From: Candidatus Aenigmatarchaeota archaeon
GTDB lineage: Archaea; EX4484-52; GLR71
DNA: 7,870 bases
Reading direction: 5' to 3'
NCBI GenBank assembly: GCA_023134675.1
Contig: JAGLUQ010000034.1
Location: 1 to 7,870, forward strand
Within the stretch, counting starts at the first letter, position 1. Each line of letters starts with the position of its first letter. The translations under genes were made by a program, and so were the position numbers. Positions 1-5,041 of the stretch are shown one piece after another. A model generated the notes under the pieces. The model saw only the letters and a program-made list of their open reading frames with translations. It did no database searches and was not told the origin of the DNA.

Positions 1-914
1 TCTTTCGGCACGAATTCACCGTGCCTGAGATAATACTGCTTCAAAAAGCCTGAAAGCATTTCTTCCTGTTCTAAGCCTTTGTCAAAAATGTAGTGTCTTG
101 TACCTGTCACTGTGCCGTTTCTGACCAAGATGATGTTGAACATAATCTGTTCTGAGTTTGAAAAACTGCCGATGACATCTATATCTGTCCTTTTCTGTGA
201 TATTATTGTCTGCCTGTCGGCCAGAATCTTTAGCTGCGTGAGCTGATCCCGGTATATGGCTGCTGACTCAAAATCATGCCTTTTTGATGCTTCTTTCATA
301 TTTTTTTCTATATTATCAATCACACCTTTGACATCACCTGAAAGGAAACGCTTTGCCTGGTTTATGTTTTGCTGATACTCTTCTTTTGTCATATGTCTTT
401 GGCAAGGGCCGCCGCATCTTCCAAGCTGGTAGCTTATGCATATCTTTTTCGGCAGGGTTTTTGTCTTGCAGTCGCGTATCCTGAATGTTTTTCTCAGTAG
501 CGTTATCAGCTGGATGATTGAGTTTGCATACGGACCGAAATGAAGATCTTTTTTTGACAGGTTTCTTCTTGAAATAATCATTCTCGGAAACGGGTCTGAG
601 ACTGTGAGAGTTATGTAGGGGTATGCTTTGTCGTCTTTCAGGTCTATATTATACTTTGGCCTGTGCTTTTTTACAAGTTCTGCTTCAAGGATAAGGGCTT
701 CCTTTTCTGTGCCTGTTATGATGAAATCGATGTCTTCTATCTGCCTGACCATTGCTGAGACTTTCGGGGCATGTGCGGTTGTATTGACAAAGTATGACTT
801 TATCCTGTTCCTGATGTTTTTGGCCTTGCCGATATAGATTATGCTGTCTTTTTTATCCTTCATCAGGTATATTCCCGGCTGCTTCGGAGCGTTGCGTATT
901 TTTGAAATGAGCAT
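1..914 (-). CDS. uvrC: UvrC, excinuclease ABC subunit C (N-terminal part, runs off the left edge)
   Basis: UvrC makes the two incisions around a bulky DNA lesion in UvrABC nucleotide-excision repair, in the cytoplasm. The visible 304 residues hold the GIY-YIG nuclease domain (about 10-90), with GIY at 14-16, YIG at 27-29, Arg35/Arg37 and the metal-binding Glu77 in LILEAEL. A cysteine cluster follows: C149, C159, C167 and C171, the last three in CISYQLGRCGGPC. It matches the iron-sulfur ligands known in UvrC. A UVR motif lies near 195-230 (KRHDFESAAIYRDQL), the segment that contacts UvrB in bacteria. The RNase H-like nuclease and HhH region should lie beyond the edge. The ATG at 914 is the only plausible start: an upstream in-frame stop lies near 955 and no other start intervenes. 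A TATA-like element about 25 nt upstream fits a leaderless mRNA. Family identity is clear by motif order. Confidence 0.95.
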   Translation of the reverse strand, partial: MLISKIRNAPKQPGIYLMKDKKDSIIYIGKAKNIRNRIKSYFVNTTAHAPKVSAMVRQIEDIDFIITGTEKEALILEAELVKKHRPKYNIDLKDDKAYPYITLTVSDPFPRMIISRRNLSKKDLHFGPYANSIIQLITLLRKTFRIRDCKTKTLPKKICISYQLGRCGGPCQRHMTKEEYQQNINQAKRFLSGDVKGVIDNIEKNMKEASKRHDFESAAIYRDQLTQLKILADRQTIISQKRTDIDVIGSFSNSEQIMFNIILVRNGTVTGTRHYIFDKGLEQEEMLSGFLKQYYLRHGEFVPK

Positions 915-934
915 AGTTATTGTTGGGATATTAA

Positions 935-943
935 GAATATAAG
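935..943 (-). promoter_or_regulatory. TATA element of uvrC, leaderless promoter
   Basis: On the minus strand this reads CTTATATTC, centred about 25 nt before the uvrC ATG. That is the archaeal TATA-to-transcription-start distance, so the mRNA would begin at or next to the start codon. No ribosome site is seen before the ATG, which agrees with leaderless translation. It is inferred from spacing only. Confidence 0.45.
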
Positions 944-982
944 GGTTGTTTTTATTTCATTTGTCACTTACCTGTGTCAAAA

Positions 983-1000
983 AGCGAAAACTTTATAAAT
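983..1000 (+). promoter_or_regulatory. Archaeal BRE plus TATA promoter of the three-gene small operon
   Basis: The purine-rich GCGAAAAC is followed by TTTATAAAT, the classic order of a TFB-recognition element and TATA box. Transcription should begin near 1022, leaving a leader of about 37 nt that ends in GGTGA. It faces away from the uvrC promoter 45 nt to its left, so the two units are divergently transcribed. This is the best archaeal promoter match in the window. Confidence 0.65.
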
Positions 1001-1047
1001 ACAAGAAAACAATATACTTGTAATCACTTATTGTTAATAAATAAAAA

Positions 1048-1052
1048 GGTGA
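1048..1052 (+). promoter_or_regulatory. GGTGA ribosome binding site for the 67-aa ORF
   Basis: GGTGA lies 6 nt before the ATG at 1059 and is a perfect complement to the anti-Shine-Dalgarno end of archaeal 16S rRNA. It fixes the start and the frame, ruling out the overlapping ATG at 1063. Confidence 0.75.
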
Positions 1053-1058
1053 ATATTT

Positions 1059-1262
1059 ATGGATGAAAATCAGATTAAGACTATGCTCAGGATTGCGCGT
1101 GAAGCAGGTAATTTCAGAGAGCTTAGAAGGCTTGAGAAGATTGTCAGGTTTCATGACCCTAATTTTAAGTATTCTACAAACAGGGGTCATAAGAGATATC
1201 TTAATGATTCTCTCTTTGAGAAGGTCAGGAAGACCAACAGCCCAAGATTTGTCTCTGCCTGA
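1059..1262 (+). CDS. Small basic hypothetical protein, 67 aa
   Basis: I do not recognise a family. The product is short, highly charged and mostly helical: a first helix around residues 4-16 (QIKTMLRIAREAG), a second around 18-30 (FRELRRLEKIVRF), then a basic tail (STNRGHKRYLNDSLFEKVRKT). There is no membrane segment or signal peptide. The basic helices would suit a nucleic-acid- or ribosome-binding role, but this is only inference. The start is supported by a perfect GGTGA and an upstream BRE/TATA promoter. It is the first gene of a run of three small frames. Its stop TGA (1260-1262) overlaps the GAGGTG ribosome site of the next frame, so the two are probably translationally coupled. The alternative is that this frame and the next are one protein joined by a +1 frameshift. 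Confidence 0.7.
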   Translation: MDENQIKTMLRIAREAGNFRELRRLEKIVRFHDPNFKYSTNRGHKRYLNDSLFEKVRKTNSPRFVSA

Positions 1263-1266
1263 GGTG
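1261..1266 (+). promoter_or_regulatory. GAGGTG ribosome binding site overlapping the upstream stop
   Basis: GAGGTG directly overlaps the TGA of the 67-aa gene and lies 6 nt before the GTG at 1273. It is a strong archaeal Shine-Dalgarno match. Its position suggests termination-reinitiation coupling, and it selects GTG 1273 rather than GTG 1264, which lies inside the site. Confidence 0.6.
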
Positions 1267-1272
1267 GGTTTT

Positions 1273-1350
1273 GTGGACGAAAAGGTTGAGAGGCATATGC
1301 TTGAAGATGAGATAGATAAGATGCTCATGCCTTTGATTGAGAGCTTGTGA
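1273..1350 (+). CDS. Very small acidic protein, 25 aa, GTG start
   Basis: This frame of 25 codons begins at GTG with a well-placed GAGGTG site and ends at TGA, 14 nt before the next ATG. The peptide (DEKVERHMLEDEIDKMLMPL core) is acidic and predicted to form one amphipathic helix; no family is recognised. The same frame is open upstream across the 67-aa gene, but there the translation is a low-quality shadow. Only the part from about 1261 looks like coding sequence. It is either a genuine micro-protein coupled to its neighbours or the C-terminal end of the 67-aa protein reached by +1 frameshifting at GCC TGA, or separated by an indel. The acidic peptide next to a basic small protein might be a binding partner. 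I cannot decide from the sequence. Confidence 0.45.
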   Translation: MDEKVERHMLEDEIDKMLMPLIESL

Positions 1351-1364
1351 AGATGGTGAACATT

Positions 1365-1493
1365 ATGGTTGATATTTTTGAAATAATAAAAAAAGATATT
1401 GAGATCCTTTCAGAGAAAGTTGAGGATGACAAGATAAAGCATATAATCCGAAGGCTGAATGAAGGGACTGTTGATAAGATCTGGAAGAAATAA
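1365..1493 (+). CDS. Small hypothetical protein, 42 aa
   Basis: ATG 1365 is preceded by GGTGA at 1355-1359 with a 5-nt spacer, which is why this start is preferred to the in-frame ATG 1353 (46 aa), which has no such site. The product is one or two charged helices (VDIFEIIKKDIEILSEKVED, then IKHIIRRLNEG) ending in IWKK. It has no cysteines, signal peptide or membrane span, and I recognise no family. It is the third frame of the small operon, 14 nt after the previous stop. Its TAA ends one base before the stop of the convergent 256-aa gene, so the transcription units meet with no spacer. The ribosome site, codon pattern and even spacing make it likely to be real although short. Confidence 0.55.
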   Translation: MVDIFEIIKKDIEILSEKVEDDKIKHIIRRLNEGTVDKIWKK

Positions 1494-1494
1494 G

Positions 1495-2265
1495 TCAGTT
1501 CTTTTTTCCGGAACCGCAAATCTGTTGGTATAAAGGTTCTATTTTTTTCTTTATTAGATGGATTTCAATATCATTTATATTTATTCCAGATTCTTCTTTT
1601 TCTTTAATGTAAGCAGGTACATCAATGCTGATTCCGTCTTTATTATTTATGTATATATAATCATACCAAGACTTCTCTAAAGCTGTGCTTCTCTTGTATT
1701 TTTTATCAAAAATATCCTTTTGAAGTAATGAATAAATATCTTCAAATGTTGCATTATCTATATCTATTATATTATTCTCTTTAGGTTTGACAACAATTTC
1801 CGGATAAATTTTGGATAATAACAATTTTGCACCGGGTATGTCTTTCTGCTTCTGGTATATTATGCTTTCAGTCTCTTTCCATGCAGTTTCGCATTTTTCC
1901 TTGTCTAAACCTATAGGACATGCCTGTGTAGATTGTCGTTTCCTTTTGCTGTAAGGTATGTCTATTTCTGCTGATCTATCTTTAAGAGCGGTTCTCATTT
2001 CCGGAAATCTCAACCATGCTTCATCAATGCTACCTAAATAGCTTTGCGCTCCTGATGAAAGCAGCACTGTTGGCCTATTATATTTATCATATCCTGTGGT
2101 TAAAATATCTGCCCTCAGAAAATGTTCAAAGTCCTTGTCGCTTATATCAATTCCTGTAATTGTTTTCATGTTATGAAAAAGCACATCTGGATATACACCC
2201 TCACCCTGATTCAATTTATTGATAAATGATATCATTGTATATATTTTCTTATCAAGATCTTCCAT
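1495..2265 (-). CDS. Hypothetical protein with probable N-terminal winged-helix domain, 256 aa
   Basis: The family is not recognised. Residues 1-80 resemble a winged helix-turn-helix: a helix MISFINKLNQGEG, then DKDFEHFLRADIL, a likely beta-wing around 58-70 (GYDKYNRPTVLL) and a closing helix SSGAQSYLGSID. This order of helix, wing and final S/T-x-x-G-x-x-YL is common in archaeal regulators. The rest is charged and helical, with a basic patch KRKRQS at 107-112 and two close cysteines, C116 and C125 (ACPIGLDKEKC). That pair could form a disulfide or half a metal site, but no second pair is present. There is no membrane segment. A TATA element about 26 nt before the ATG indicates its own leaderless promoter. 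Its stop lies one base from the stop of the convergent small operon. A DNA-binding role is inferred from the N-terminus only. Confidence 0.75.
   Translation of the reverse strand: MEDLDKKIYTMISFINKLNQGEGVYPDVLFHNMKTITGIDISDKDFEHFLRADILTTGYDKYNRPTVLLSSGAQSYLGSIDEAWLRFPEMRTALKDRSAEIDIPYSKRKRQSTQACPIGLDKEKCETAWKETESIIYQKQKDIPGAKLLLSKIYPEIVVKPKENNIIDIDNATFEDIYSLLQKDIFDKKYKRSTALEKSWYDYIYINNKDGISIDVPAYIKEKEESGININDIEIHLIKKKIEPLYQQICGSGKKN
1499..1507 (+). terminator. Possible oligo-T terminator of the small operon
   Basis: The tract TTCTTTTTT lies just after the last stop of the plus-strand operon. Archaeal RNA polymerase can stop on plain T tracts without a hairpin, so this could end the transcript, inside the 3' end of the convergent gene. 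The evidence is only the tract and its position. Confidence 0.3.
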
Positions 2266-2287
2266 TTTTTATATATATTATTTTTTC

Positions 2288-2295
2288 TTTATAAA
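2288..2295 (-). promoter_or_regulatory. TATA element of the 256-aa gene
   Basis: The symmetrical TTTATAAA is centred about 26 nt upstream of the ATG at 2265 and lies in the 62-nt gap after the 368-aa gene. It would give a leaderless mRNA and means this gene need not depend on read-through from its upstream neighbour. Confidence 0.55.
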
Positions 2296-2327
2296 TGTGC
2301 CTTTTAAGTAATAATAATCTTCTGTTT

Positions 2328-3434
2328 TTATAGGATTGCAGAAAGGACTTCCGGGATTGTTTGTTTTAGGGTGCGGGGCTGGCCTTTGAATAGTATCTTG
2401 TTTCCTAAAATTTTAGGATAATAAAATAGCTTGAAATCATTATTTCCTTTTTCTGAAGAGAATATTATATTACCTCTATCATCCAGCGAATTATTATAAT
2501 ATAAATTATCATAATCCTGGATTTTGTTCCAAATCTTTTCTATAAATTCTTCAATCGGCAGTTCTATAGGTCTTGAAATAATATTCCAATAGAACTTATC
2601 TTTAGACCCTTTACGGATAATCTCTGCTTCCAGTTCTACATCTGTTCCATTAATTTCTAAATTCATTATGCCTCGTGCTTTTACATGTTCGTTTTTGTAT
2701 GATTCTCCGTTAGATGTTGTCTGTATCATACCTTCTGCTTTCTTAATTAATTCCAATGCCGAATTAATATCTTCAAAGAAACCTTTGCTTTCTGTATAGG
2801 CCTCTTTTTCAAGCTCGGCAATATTTTTGACTTCAAACGCCTTAATTTCAATATCTCCCATTTTTACTATCGTCTCTTCCTGCTCTATGTAAAGAATCTT
2901 GTATAACCTGTCCAGCCTTTCTCCTTCTTCCTTGTATTGAAATGCTAGCTCTTCCTTCTTAATCTTTTCATTATTCTTCCAAAAATCAGTATTTAATTTC
3001 TCAATCTCTGCATCTAATTCAAGAATTTGTCTATAATCTCTTTTATCTTGTGCTATTGTTTTTTTATCCCATAGTCTGTTTCCTTTATAATTACATACAA
3101 TAGAACTTAATATGCTATACCATTCTTTTATGACATCGCAATATTTGCCTGAATAAATCTCTTCTTTGTCTAATATATTCTTTAGTGTATTATATGGAAT
3201 CTTTTCCCTGACTCTTTTGCCTTCATGAATCAACAGAGTCTGATTATGGTAATCATATTGAGCCCAGAAGCCTGTCATCTTATAATTTTCTTCATCTAAT
3301 TTCGATATTATAGCATTAGTCCTTACATTATAATCTATTAGCATTTTTTCTTTACTTATTTCTCTATTTAAATCCAGGACTGTCTTAACATCAATCTCAC
3401 TTTCTATTTGAGATGCCATGACAATCATTGACAT
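2328..3434 (-). CDS. Hypothetical soluble protein with central coiled coil, 368 aa
   Basis: I do not recognise this protein. It is soluble, with no signal peptide or membrane helix. Residues 1-50 look helical; 52-80 hold aromatic beta segments (FWAQYDYHNQTLLIH); 81-120 are helical. A long charged heptad-like region at about 125-190 (LDAEIEKLNTDFWKNNEKIKK) probably forms a coiled coil. 190-205 and 255-290 are beta-rich (GIMNLEINGTDVELEAEII), and the C-terminus mixes helix and strands. It could be a structural or partner protein of an accessory system, but no catalytic motif is visible. ATG 3434 is used here. In-frame ATGs at 3428 and 3419 are also possible, and A/T elements sit about 25 nt before both 3434 and 3419. 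G+C is low compared with the pur genes, in line with the rest of the island. Confidence 0.75.
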   Translation of the reverse strand: MSMIVMASQIESEIDVKTVLDLNREISKEKMLIDYNVRTNAIISKLDEENYKMTGFWAQYDYHNQTLLIHEGKRVREKIPYNTLKNILDKEEIYSGKYCDVIKEWYSILSSIVCNYKGNRLWDKKTIAQDKRDYRQILELDAEIEKLNTDFWKNNEKIKKEELAFQYKEEGERLDRLYKILYIEQEETIVKMGDIEIKAFEVKNIAELEKEAYTESKGFFEDINSALELIKKAEGMIQTTSNGESYKNEHVKARGIMNLEINGTDVELEAEIIRKGSKDKFYWNIISRPIELPIEEFIEKIWNKIQDYDNLYYNNSLDDRGNIIFSSEKGNNDFKLFYYPKILGNKILFKGQPRTLKQTIPEVLSAIL

Positions 3435-3457
3435 TTGATGTTTTTATTCTTTACTGG

Positions 3458-3466
3458 TAAATATTG
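3458..3466 (-). promoter_or_regulatory. Weak TATA-like element of the 368-aa gene
   Basis: On the minus strand CAATATTTA is centred about 27 nt before ATG 3434. A second A/T tract at 3441-3450 (AGAATAAAAA) has the same distance to ATG 3419, so the choice of promoter and of start codon go together. Neither matches the TATA consensus well. Confidence 0.3.
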
Positions 3467-3480
3467 AAAAAGAAGTAAAA

Positions 3481-3495
3481 GAGTATTTAATACTC
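3481..3495. promoter_or_regulatory. Palindrome GAGTATT-T-AATACTC: terminator hairpin or operator
   Basis: Seven-base arms match perfectly around one central base. Read on the minus strand the hairpin is followed at once by TTTTACTTCTTTTT, so it could end transcription coming from the winged-helix gene. It also lies about 50 nt upstream of the 368-aa gene, just behind its likely TATA element, where a regulator could bind. Both uses are possible. Confidence 0.45.
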
Positions 3496-3508
3496 CAAAA
3501 TTTCGTTG

Positions 3509-3559
3509 TTGCTATTTAGTTTTTATTATTTGCAATTATTTTATTTTTTTAAATAGCAA
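3509..3559. repeat. Ten-base inverted repeat straddling the end of the winged-helix gene
   Basis: TTGCTATTTA (3509-3518) is matched exactly by TAAATAGCAA (3550-3559), with an A/T-rich 31-nt loop. The right arm contains the last codons and the stop of the winged-helix gene. It could be a 3' stem protecting or ending that mRNA; chance is not excluded in such A/T-rich sequence. Confidence 0.4.
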
Positions 3560-3818
3560 TAGAGAGTAAACCTTCAACTTGGAAAATACCTTCTTCAGTT
3601 AATGTGATTTTGTTATCTTCTTCTGTTACTAGATGACATTGCTCTAAATGTTTTAATCCTTTAATTGATTCTTTACCAAAATTTTTAATAATATCATCTT
3701 TTGTAGTTTTTGGATTATATTTAGCTAAAAATAATAAAATATCAATATTGTTGTTCTCTAACATAATATTTTTTAGATTTGTTGCATTGTAATAAAATTG
3801 TTTTAAATCTTCACTCAT
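3549..3818 (-). CDS. Small winged helix-turn-helix protein, 89 aa (probable regulator)
   Basis: It probably binds DNA as a transcription regulator. The pattern is a helix at 24-34 (NIDILLFLAKY), a helix starting TTKDDIIKNFG, a recognition helix GKESIKGLKHLEQC, the turn HLVTEEDN, a wing KITLTEEG and a final helix to residue 87. The string L-x-x-L-x(4)-LV-x(n)-LT-x-x-G is typical of MarR/ArsR-like archaeal winged helices. Its length is normal for a stand-alone domain. There is no sensor domain, and Cys61 is the only cysteine. An in-frame ATG at 3857 would add 13 residues, but its codons lie within the TATA element, and ATG 3818 follows that element by the leaderless distance with a purine-rich AAGGGAT just before. 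It lies 55 nt after the 218-aa gene on the same strand. The palindromes over neighbouring promoters are candidate targets. Which ones it binds is not shown. Confidence 0.75.
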   Translation of the reverse strand: MSEDLKQFYYNATNLKNIMLENNNIDILLFLAKYNPKTTKDDIIKNFGKESIKGLKHLEQCHLVTEEDNKITLTEEGIFQVEGLLSIAI

Positions 3819-3842
3819 TTTTATCCCTTTTTTTCTTTTTAT

Positions 3843-3853
3843 GTTATATATTA
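3843..3853 (-). promoter_or_regulatory. TATA element of the winged-helix gene
   Basis: TAATATATAAC on the minus strand is centred about 30 nt before ATG 3818, so transcription would begin 4-5 nt ahead of that codon. Because it covers the codons of the longer in-frame ATG at 3857, it argues for the shorter protein. Confidence 0.55.
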
Positions 3854-3873
3854 ACATTTTAACTATATATTCT

Positions 3874-4530
3874 TTATTTTTTAAGTTTTTTCAATCTTTC
3901 TTTCCATGGTTTGTATTCTGGACTTTTGATACCTCTATTTGAAATTGTTTGTTTCATAATAATTCCAGCTAATCTATGTATTCTAAGTTTTGAATAAATT
4001 AATACTTTATCTAAAATATTTGAATCCGTATATGTTAAAATTGTAGGGAAATCTCTTATATATGCACTTGGGTCATCTTTTAGTTCATTGAATTTATCAT
4101 CCTTTATGAAAAATATAGTTTTTTTCTGAAAAATGTAGTTCTCTATTAAATAATTCTGTTCAGTTATTGTACCTGGACCTTCACCATCAATAAATACTAT
4201 TAATTGATGATTTCTGCAACAGGTCTCCAGAATTTGTAAGGGTGATAGTCTTCCTTTTGTGGTAATGTCATAATAAGCATCAATTGTTTGTGCATAAATG
4301 CCATGTTTTATAAAATTTGATTTTATGTCCTCTAATTTTTTCTTTTTGTCGATTGTATTCCAATCTCCAAAAATAATTATTTTTAATGATCTGATGAGAA
4401 TTTTAAGATCGTTTTCTTTCTTTTTTAATTGACTCTTAATTTTATTTCTCATTTCTTTAAAATCTTTAGAATCAGAATCAGGTATTTTATCTTCTAATTC
4501 TTTTTTGATTTCATTGAAACATTTATCCAA
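3874..4530 (-). CDS. Coiled-coil plus Rossmann-like protein, deoxyribosyltransferase/TIR-like candidate, 218 aa
   Basis: Residues 1-48 are lysine/glutamate-rich and likely coiled coil. From 50 an alpha/beta domain follows: strand KIIIFGDW (50-57), helix LEDIKSNFIKHG, strand YAQTIDAYYD with acidic D84 and D88, helix PLQILETCCRNH, strand QLIVFIDGEGPGTITEQ (109-125) and strand KTIFFI (137-142). The strand ending DGEGPG and followed by T-x-x-E124 resembles the nucleotide-sugar-binding Asp-Gly...Glu of nucleoside 2-deoxyribosyltransferase-like and TIR/SLOG-like folds, so E124 is the candidate catalytic residue. The C-terminal tail is basic. No membrane segment. The start is TTG 4530, with GGGGTG five nt ahead; no ATG lies in frame before residue 27. 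It is divergent from the two-helix membrane protein. G+C is very low. The fold is a motif-level inference; a hydrolase of nucleotides or NAD, or a plain binding domain, is equally open. Confidence 0.7.
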   Translation of the reverse strand: MDKCFNEIKKELEDKIPDSDSKDFKEMRNKIKSQLKKKENDLKILIRSLKIIIFGDWNTIDKKKKLEDIKSNFIKHGIYAQTIDAYYDITTKGRLSPLQILETCCRNHQLIVFIDGEGPGTITEQNYLIENYIFQKKTIFFIKDDKFNELKDDPSAYIRDFPTILTYTDSNILDKVLIYSKLRIHRLAGIIMKQTISNRGIKSPEYKPWKERLKKLKK

Positions 4531-4535
4531 ATTAA

Positions 4536-4541
4536 CACCCC
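4536..4541 (-). promoter_or_regulatory. GGGGTG ribosome binding site that supports a TTG start
   Basis: On the minus strand GGGGTG stands five nt before TTG 4530. It is one base off the GAGGTG archaeal ribosome site. With no in-frame ATG for 26 codons, it is the main support for the unusual start codon. Confidence 0.5.
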
Positions 4542-4567
4542 AAACGATTGTAAATTGTCTAATTTAT

Positions 4568-4586
4568 CTTATAAAACTATAGTTTT
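4568..4586. promoter_or_regulatory. TATA element overlapped by a 14-bp perfect palindrome (putative operator)
   Basis: AAAACTATAGTTTT at 4573-4586 is a perfect palindrome. On the minus strand its half overlaps TTTTATAA (4570-4577), the likely TATA element of the 218-aa gene, some 42 nt before TTG 4530. A dimeric regulator bound there would block TBP. The 89-aa winged-helix protein is a natural candidate, without proof. A palindrome of this length in A/T-rich DNA can arise by chance, but the C/G at both sides of the centre makes it less trivial. Confidence 0.45.
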
Positions 4587-4603
4587 TATTGATTTTTTGC
4601 AGA

Positions 4604-4644
4604 TTTTTCTGTATATTATCTAATTTTTCTAAAAAACAGAAAAA
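4604..4644. repeat. Eight-base inverted repeat TTTTTCTG...CAGAAAAA
   Basis: The arms at 4604-4611 and 4637-4644 match exactly across a 25-nt A/T-rich spacer in the divergent region between the 218-aa gene and the membrane-protein gene. It may be a looped operator or a transcript hairpin. Support is the match alone. Confidence 0.3.
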
Positions 4645-4647
4645 ATG

Positions 4648-4657
4648 ACATATATGT
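4648..4657. promoter_or_regulatory. Palindrome ACATATATGT upstream of the membrane-protein promoter
   Basis: A perfect ten-base palindrome lies about 30 nt upstream of the TATA element of the membrane-protein gene, a usual place for an archaeal activator. It is A/T-dominated, so chance is quite possible. Confidence 0.3.
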
Positions 4658-4685
4658 ACAGTATGACTTAAGAGATAGCGATATA

Positions 4686-4693
4686 TTTAAATA
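4686..4693 (+). promoter_or_regulatory. TATA box of the two-helix membrane protein, leaderless promoter
   Basis: TTTAAATA matches the archaeal TATA consensus and is centred about 25 nt before ATG 4715, so transcription should start at the ATG itself. No ribosome site precedes the ATG. An out-of-frame ATG at 4702 would encode only ten codons. Confidence 0.65.
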
Positions 4694-4714
4694 GTAAATA
4701 TATGACTTATAAGT

Positions 4715-5008
4715 ATGAAAAATCGAAATTATAGAAAAAGGCCAATAGAGGATGAAGTTGAAGGCAAACCTTTTTTAGAACAATTAACAGAGTTTCTTGA
4801 TGTTGCAGGTAAACATGGTATTGGTGTAACAATGGTTGTTTTAAGTTTATTATTTGTTCTTTTTATTCATCCTGAATCTAATTCTTGGCAAAATATTGTA
4901 GCATATATTGTTGCAATACCTGCTATAATATTTGGAGGATATGTTGAATATAAGAAACTTGATGTGGAATTAAAAGAAAGACTATTCAATATAAAAAAAG
5001 TATCTTAG
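4715..5008 (+). CDS. Small two-helix membrane protein, 97 aa
   Basis: I recognise no family. A basic, then acidic, cytosolic-looking N-terminus (residues 1-33, with RKRPIEDEVEG) precedes two hydrophobic helices: about 36-52 (IGVTMVVLSLLFVLFI) and about 58-77 (AYIVAIPAIIFGGYVEY). A short outer loop, HPESNSWQN, separates them. A basic C-terminal tail follows (KERLFNIKK), so both ends should face the cytoplasm by the positive-inside rule. There is no signal peptide. The start follows from a strong TATA box at the leaderless distance. It is divergent from the 218-aa Rossmann-like protein and shares its low-G+C island. Two-helix proteins beside nucleotide-handling proteins are often membrane effectors of defence systems, but here that is only an analogy; it may equally be a house membrane protein. 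Confidence 0.7.
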   Translation: MKNRNYRKRPIEDEVEGKPFLEQLTEFLDVAGKHGIGVTMVVLSLLFVLFIHPESNSWQNIVAYIVAIPAIIFGGYVEYKKLDVELKERLFNIKKVS

Positions 5009-5041
5009 AGTAATGATATGTGTGCTCTGTAAAAACAAAGT

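Noticed and set aside
628..837. A 69-codon plus-strand frame
   Set aside because: It is antisense to the GIY-YIG domain of uvrC and shows no support of its own.
1063..1260. The first two thirds of the 95-codon frame starting at 1063
   Set aside because: It overlaps the 67-aa gene in another frame and has no ribosome site. Only its end, from about 1261, looks like coding sequence and is kept as the 25-aa gene or a frameshift tail.
993..1328. A 111-codon minus-strand frame opposite the small operon
   Set aside because: It is antisense to three frames with good ribosome sites, is rich in Ser/Ile/Leu in the way of an antisense shadow, and runs through the promoter region.
1325..1519. A 64-codon minus-strand frame
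   Set aside because: It is antisense to the 42-aa gene and overlaps the end of the 256-aa gene; the composition is that of a shadow.
3819..3857. Longer start of the winged-helix protein at ATG 3857
   Set aside because: These codons contain the TATA element, and the distance from it favours ATG 3818.
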